Below, piece after piece: positions 61,088-64,000 of a stretch of DNA of 64,000 nt (position 1 is the stretch's first letter; every line of letters starts with the position of its first letter). The translations under genes and the position numbers were made by a program. This stretch comes from an uncultured Oscillospiraceae bacterium (lineage in GTDB: Bacteria; Bacillota; Clostridia; Oscillospirales; Ruminococcaceae): assembly GCA_934464775.1 (NCBI GenBank), contig CAKSKG010000009.1, forward strand, positions 25,499 through 89,498, written 5' to 3'. Below the pieces are notes generated by a model. It saw only the letters and a program-made list of their open reading frames with translations. It did not search any database and had not been told where the DNA came from.

Positions 61088-61357
61088 ATGAAGACCTTCA
61101 GTGACTATAAAATGATAGATAATGTGGTCCTTGCGGACGGAAAGGTGATCTACCGTGCCGTTGAATCGGACGGCGGCAGCTTCGGAATCGAAGTTTATTC
61201 CGACCTTTTCAGCCCCGACGGATTCAATGCGGTCTATGATGTTACCGACAGCAGCGAGCTTATCAAAAGAATGCTGTTCGATTTTGCCGACGGCTTTGTT
61301 GAGCCTGCCGACCTGTGCCAGACCGTTGAGGATTACCTCAGCAACTGCGGGGAATGA
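61088..61357 (+). CDS. Hypothetical acidic protein, 89 residues
   Basis: I do not recognise a named family with confidence. Sequence features: MKTFSDYKMIDNVVLADG, YRAVESDGGSFGIEVYSDLFS, FADGFVEPADLCQTVEDYLSNCGE. It is soluble and acidic, with a beta start and helical end. AAAGGA stands 13 nt ahead, a long spacing. A frame of this length with natural codon use, directly before smpB, makes it probably real. Confidence 0.6.
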   Translation: MKTFSDYKMIDNVVLADGKVIYRAVESDGGSFGIEVYSDLFSPDGFNAVYDVTDSSELIKRMLFDFADGFVEPADLCQTVEDYLSNCGE

Positions 61358-61482
61358 CCTTTTTCCGCACATTTCGGCGGAAAAATCGCTTTTTTATATT
61401 GTATCACCCCTTGACAAACGGAATCAATTGATATATAATAAATTTCAGCTGCTATCCGTTTATGTCAGAGGAGGTGTCTGCT

Positions 61483-61950
61483 TTGGACGGAAAAAAGGAT
61501 ATTAAAACAATATCGGAAAACCGCCAGGTGCGCCATGAATACTTTATTCTGGAAAGCTTTGAAGCAGGCATTGAGCTGGTCGGCACCGAAGTCAAGTCTA
61601 TCCGCCGAGGCGGTGTGAACCTGAAAGACAGTTGGTGCTCGATCGATGACGGTCAGGTCTATGTAAGAGGAATGCATATCGCTCCCTATGATCACGGCAA
61701 TGTTTTCAACCGCGATCCTATGAGAGTCCGCAGGCTTCTTCTTCATAAGCGTGAGATACACCGTCTTCTGGGTCAGCTCAAGCAGCAGGGACTTACGCTG
61801 ATACCTGTTTCCCTTTATTTCAAGGGTTCAAAGGTAAAGGTCCAGCTAGGACTCTGCAAGGGCAAGAAGCTCCACGACAAGCGCGATGATATGGCGGCAA
61901 GAGCTGCCAAGCGTGATATCGAACGCGCTATAAAGGAACGCAACCAATAA
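61483..61950 (+). CDS. smpB: SsrA-binding protein SmpB
   Basis: 155 residues. NRQVRHEYFILESFEAGIELVGTEVKSIRRGGVNLKDSW at the start, then VRGMHIAPYDHGN and YFKGSKVKVQLGLCKGKKLHDKRDDMAARAAKRDIERAIKERNQ, the basic tail that enters the decoding site. The start is TTG 61483, with GAGGAGG 8 nt ahead; the in-frame ATG at 61462 lies upstream of that site. ssrA begins 52 bp downstream, so both parts of trans-translation sit together. Confidence 0.93.
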   Translation: MDGKKDIKTISENRQVRHEYFILESFEAGIELVGTEVKSIRRGGVNLKDSWCSIDDGQVYVRGMHIAPYDHGNVFNRDPMRVRRLLLHKREIHRLLGQLKQQGLTLIPVSLYFKGSKVKVQLGLCKGKKLHDKRDDMAARAAKRDIERAIKERNQ

Positions 61951-62002
61951 TTCCTGTGATCTTTAGGATCATAACGATCTCTGCGGTGATCTTCCTTTCT
62001 AT

Positions 62003-62349
62003 GGGGATGTAAAGGTTTCGACGGGGATCTTGAAACGGGATAAGCGGGCAGAGAATGTGTCAATCTCTTTAAACGGCACACGTTTTAAAATTAGACGACA
62101 ACAATAATTTTGCTTTAGCTGCCTAAGTGCGGCTCGTCAGCTCCGTAGTACCGCGGACGGATGACTGGCGTCGACAGCGGTGAACGTCATACGGGATCGT
62201 CTGCGCCCGTATTGATGTATTGCAGACTACTGAGCATTGCGGCGTGTTTGTCTGCCGCTCTGCGAGGGAACGTTAATGACAAACTACGCCCGTAGAAAGT
62301 CGCGCGGATTGGTTTTCGGACACGGGTTCGATTCCCGTCATCTCCACCA
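62003..62349 (+). ncRNA. ssrA: tmRNA (ssrA)
   Basis: 347 nt. The 5' GGGGATG pairs with 3' CATCTCC followed by ACCA; GTTCGATTC is the T-arm. The tag frame is 62094-62126 and reads DDNNNFALAA then TAA, resume codon GAC. Pseudoknot regions follow. It rescues stalled ribosomes together with the SmpB encoded just upstream. Confidence 0.95.
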
Positions 62350-62497
62350 AAGCACACGCCTTGAAAGCCTTGCGCTTTCGGGGCGCTTTCTATTGTTGAG
62401 GGTCTTTCCGTCATTACCTCTTTTCTTTCTCTGTGAATGATAGTATAGACCCCTATTATGTTAATATTATGTTAATACAGTGATGATATGATGAAAA

Positions 62498-62524
62498 TTA
62501 GCACTCTCATGCCAAGAGTGCTAA
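62498..62524. promoter_or_regulatory. Perfect CIRCE (HrcA operator) with no chaperone gene
   Basis: TTAGCACTC, 9 nt, GAGTGCTAA, exact consensus. The next gene is an AraC regulator 295 bp away with its own promoter. The stem can be extended to AAAATTAGCACTC/GAGTGCTAATTTT followed by GTTT, so it might also serve as the ssrA terminator. Confidence 0.75.
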
Positions 62525-62527
62525 TTT

Positions 62528-62724
62528 TGTTTGCTGCCGAAAGAACAGCTATATGCTCATATAGTGCCACCCGAAAATCTGAACATTCATATTTTTATAT
62601 CAGCATTGTAAAAGCTGTAGGCTTGATATAAATATCATGTTCATTTATTTAAAATATACAAGCTTGCTTAAATCCGCCGTGCAAGATCGTTCGGCGGATT
62701 TTCATTTTCACGGTTATATTTTTA
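62528..62724. other. AT-rich spacer between CIRCE and the AraC promoter
   Basis: It contains a hairpin AAATCCGCCGTGCAAGATC...GGCGGATTT (about 62670-62702) that could end upstream transcripts. No gene is visible. Confidence 0.4.
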
Positions 62725-62753
62725 TTGACAACCGCAAAAATAAATGTTAAAAT
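62725..62753 (+). promoter_or_regulatory. Promoter of the AraC-type gene
   Basis: TTGACA, 17 nt, TAAAAT. Confidence 0.7.
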
Positions 62754-62818
62754 TGTAATAGATTTACAGTAAACTCCACAGAAAAGGAGGATATGCTTCT
62801 GCCGAAGCATTTTCATAT

Positions 62819-63634
62819 ATGCAAAAACAGGTTTTTCCCATAATCGGCGACGAAAAGGAGCTGCCGTTCTATATCGTCGGAATAGGCGTTGACTGCTGGC
62901 AGTACCCCGTGAGCCGACCAAATGGCTATGACTACCCGCAGATACTTGTGACCCGTGAGGGCGAGGGTGAAATAACCGTAGACGGTGAAACGGTGTGCCT
63001 GCCCGAAAGCAGTGTGTTCTTTATCCCCGCAGGACTTCCTCACGAATATCATTCACTGTCCGATTCATGGATATTGGACTGGGTGTGCTTCTCTGGCTTT
63101 GAAACAATGCCGCTGCTGGAAAAATGGGGACTGAATAAGTATGCGTACTTTCTCTCCGCCGATACAGAGCGTCTATGCGGCATAATCAGCAAGGCATACT
63201 ATATTATAAAGAGCGATAAGCTCTACGGCAATCATTACGCTTCCGCAAAGCTTTACGATCTGCTGATAGAATACCGCAAAATAGCCGATAACAGACAGTC
63301 GGAGCTTTCCTCCGTGAATACGGCGGCGCTTGCGGACGTGCTCCAGTATATCGAGGAGCGCTATGCAGGACAAATCAAGCTTGCGGATCTTGCAAAGACC
63401 GCAGGCATCACCGAGCAGCATTTATGCAGACTTTTCAAGAAAAATTTCCACCTGCGGCCTATGGAATATCTGGCAAAGGTGCGTATCCAGCACGCAAAGG
63501 AAATGCTTGTGTATTCGGATAAATCAATTTCCGAGATCGCGGCGGCGGCAGGCTTTCCCGACAGTTCTTATTTTTCCGTGATGTTTAAAAAGAACGAGGG
63601 TATTACTCCCGGCGAATACCGCAGCATGAAATAA
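62819..63634 (+). CDS. AraC family transcriptional regulator with cupin sensor
   Basis: 271 residues. N-terminal cupin (YPQILVTREGEGEITVDGE, SVFFIPAGLPHEY), C-terminal double HTH with IKLADLAKTAGITEQHLCRLFKK and ISEIAAAAGFPDSSYFSVMFKKNEGITPGEY. In Clostridia such proteins usually act on sugar-use genes; no target gene is adjacent in the window. The AAGGAGG lies 28 nt before ATG 62819, separated by a perfect small hairpin (ATGCTTC-TGCC-GAAGCAT). Confidence 0.88.
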   Translation: MQKQVFPIIGDEKELPFYIVGIGVDCWQYPVSRPNGYDYPQILVTREGEGEITVDGETVCLPESSVFFIPAGLPHEYHSLSDSWILDWVCFSGFETMPLLEKWGLNKYAYFLSADTERLCGIISKAYYIIKSDKLYGNHYASAKLYDLLIEYRKIADNRQSELSSVNTAALADVLQYIEERYAGQIKLADLAKTAGITEQHLCRLFKKNFHLRPMEYLAKVRIQHAKEMLVYSDKSISEIAAAAGFPDSSYFSVMFKKNEGITPGEYRSMK

Positions 63635-63665
63635 GGAAGTAAAAAACAGTAGAGAGTAACGCAGT

Positions 63666-63821
63666 ATAAAAAGTTTGGTCAAGCTTTTTAAAGCTTGCAG
63701 CTCTCCGCAGGAGAGCAAATCCAACAGGGCGGAGCCCGTGGTCGGTTCTCCGTCAGGAGAACATCTCCGCCAGACGGCGAAACTCCCCTTAATGCGAGAA
63801 ATGCGTAAGCATTGCGAGGCT
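63666..63821. repeat. Dispersed repeat, family C, copy 2
   Basis: Same ends as the copy at 45081 (TAAAAAGTTTGGTCAAGC; GCGTAAGCATTGCGAGGCT). The middle holds hairpins such as GCTCTCCGCAGGAGAGC and GGTTCTCCGTCAGGAGAAC, different from copy 1. Confidence 0.75.
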
Positions 63822-63831
63822 TGAAAAATAA

Positions 63832-64000
63832 AGGTCACCTCTAAAAACCACCGGCTAAAGCCTTAGTACCTCATCTGCTTGCAGATTTTCCGTCATCTTG
63901 CACATAAATTTCTTGACATACGGCAGTATGCCTGCGAAATTTCTATACAATCTGACGAAAAATCTGACTGCGCATCTGAGGCACTATGGTTTTTAGAGGC
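63832..64000. repeat. 174-bp foldback repeat, family A, copy 2 (cut by window end, inverted)
   Basis: Reverse complement of 3421-3594, missing about the last 5 bases at the window edge. It starts AGGTCACCTCTAAAAACCA. Confidence 0.85.

Noticed and set aside
62187..62414. 75-codon minus-strand frame over the 3' part of ssrA
   Set aside because: It covers the conserved tRNA-like end of tmRNA and is a known type of false gene.

Overview
The window looks like chromosomal DNA of an anaerobic, fibre-degrading Clostridia species, most probably Ruminococcus or a close Oscillospirales relative. The basis is inference from gene content and signals: AAGGAGG-type ribosome binding sites, a T-box before trpS, ECF-transporter S components (PanT, BioY), type III pantothenate kinase, FabK as enoyl-ACP reductase, a LacI-sensor/GGDEF protein, GH3 and GH5 glycosidases, and EpsG- and pilin-like surface genes. 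No phage, plasmid, IS transposase or CRISPR array is visible.

Layout. 1-1292 is the 3' part of a copper-exporting P-type ATPase with a C-terminal HMA domain that may also be translated separately. 1365-5185: GH3 glycosidase (-), then panT-coaX (+). 6641-9897: citrate synthase (+), GH5 lipoprotein (-), ATC-hydrolase-family protein (-). 11057-15740: GT2 glycosyltransferase (-), then the ilvB-ilvN-ilvC operon (+) with a 13-codon minigene in front of ilvN. 16845-21889 (-): DUF951, prfA, tsaC/sua5, coaE, slt and an M18 peptidase. 22675-31000: small hypothetical gene, hybrid histidine kinase, secreted protein, membrane protein and EpsG-like genes, rnhA, iscS-iscU, pilin-like gene. A tRNA-Leu(GAG) sits at 31445. 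31639-37217 (-): secreted transglutaminase-like protein, thrH, DUF1284, bioY with a BirA box, and T-box-trpS-rsmE. 37469-41081: LacI-sensor/GGDEF protein overlapping an esterase (+), then a BirA-like protein lacking ligase motifs (-). 42320-45044: two MATE transporters (-). 45373-54984 (-): a complete type II fatty-acid operon in the order fabH-fabK-fabG-fabF-accB-fabZ-accC-two zinc-ribbon genes-accD-accA-acpP. fabD-aroE and a DUF11-like gene diverge from it (+). 58137-64000: clpB (-), a small hypothetical gene, smpB, ssrA (tmRNA), an orphan CIRCE and an AraC regulator.

Links between genes. Biotin: the acetyl-CoA carboxylase genes (accABCD), the BioY importer under a BirA-type operator, and an HTH protein with a BirA fold but degenerate catalytic motifs. 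CoA: PanT, CoaX and CoaE. Trans-translation: smpB next to ssrA.

The most unusual content is non-coding. A roughly 730-770 bp element occurs five times, always in the same orientation (one copy truncated). Each full copy has two arms that are diverged inverted copies of one another. Each arm can form an H-type pseudoknot, and the copies differ by compensatory changes. Two smaller foldback families (about 163 bp and 174 bp, two copies each) and a third repeat of about 140-155 bp also occur. The 163-bp family changes in a compensatory way between copies, and both copies begin exactly at the stop codon of a minus-strand gene.
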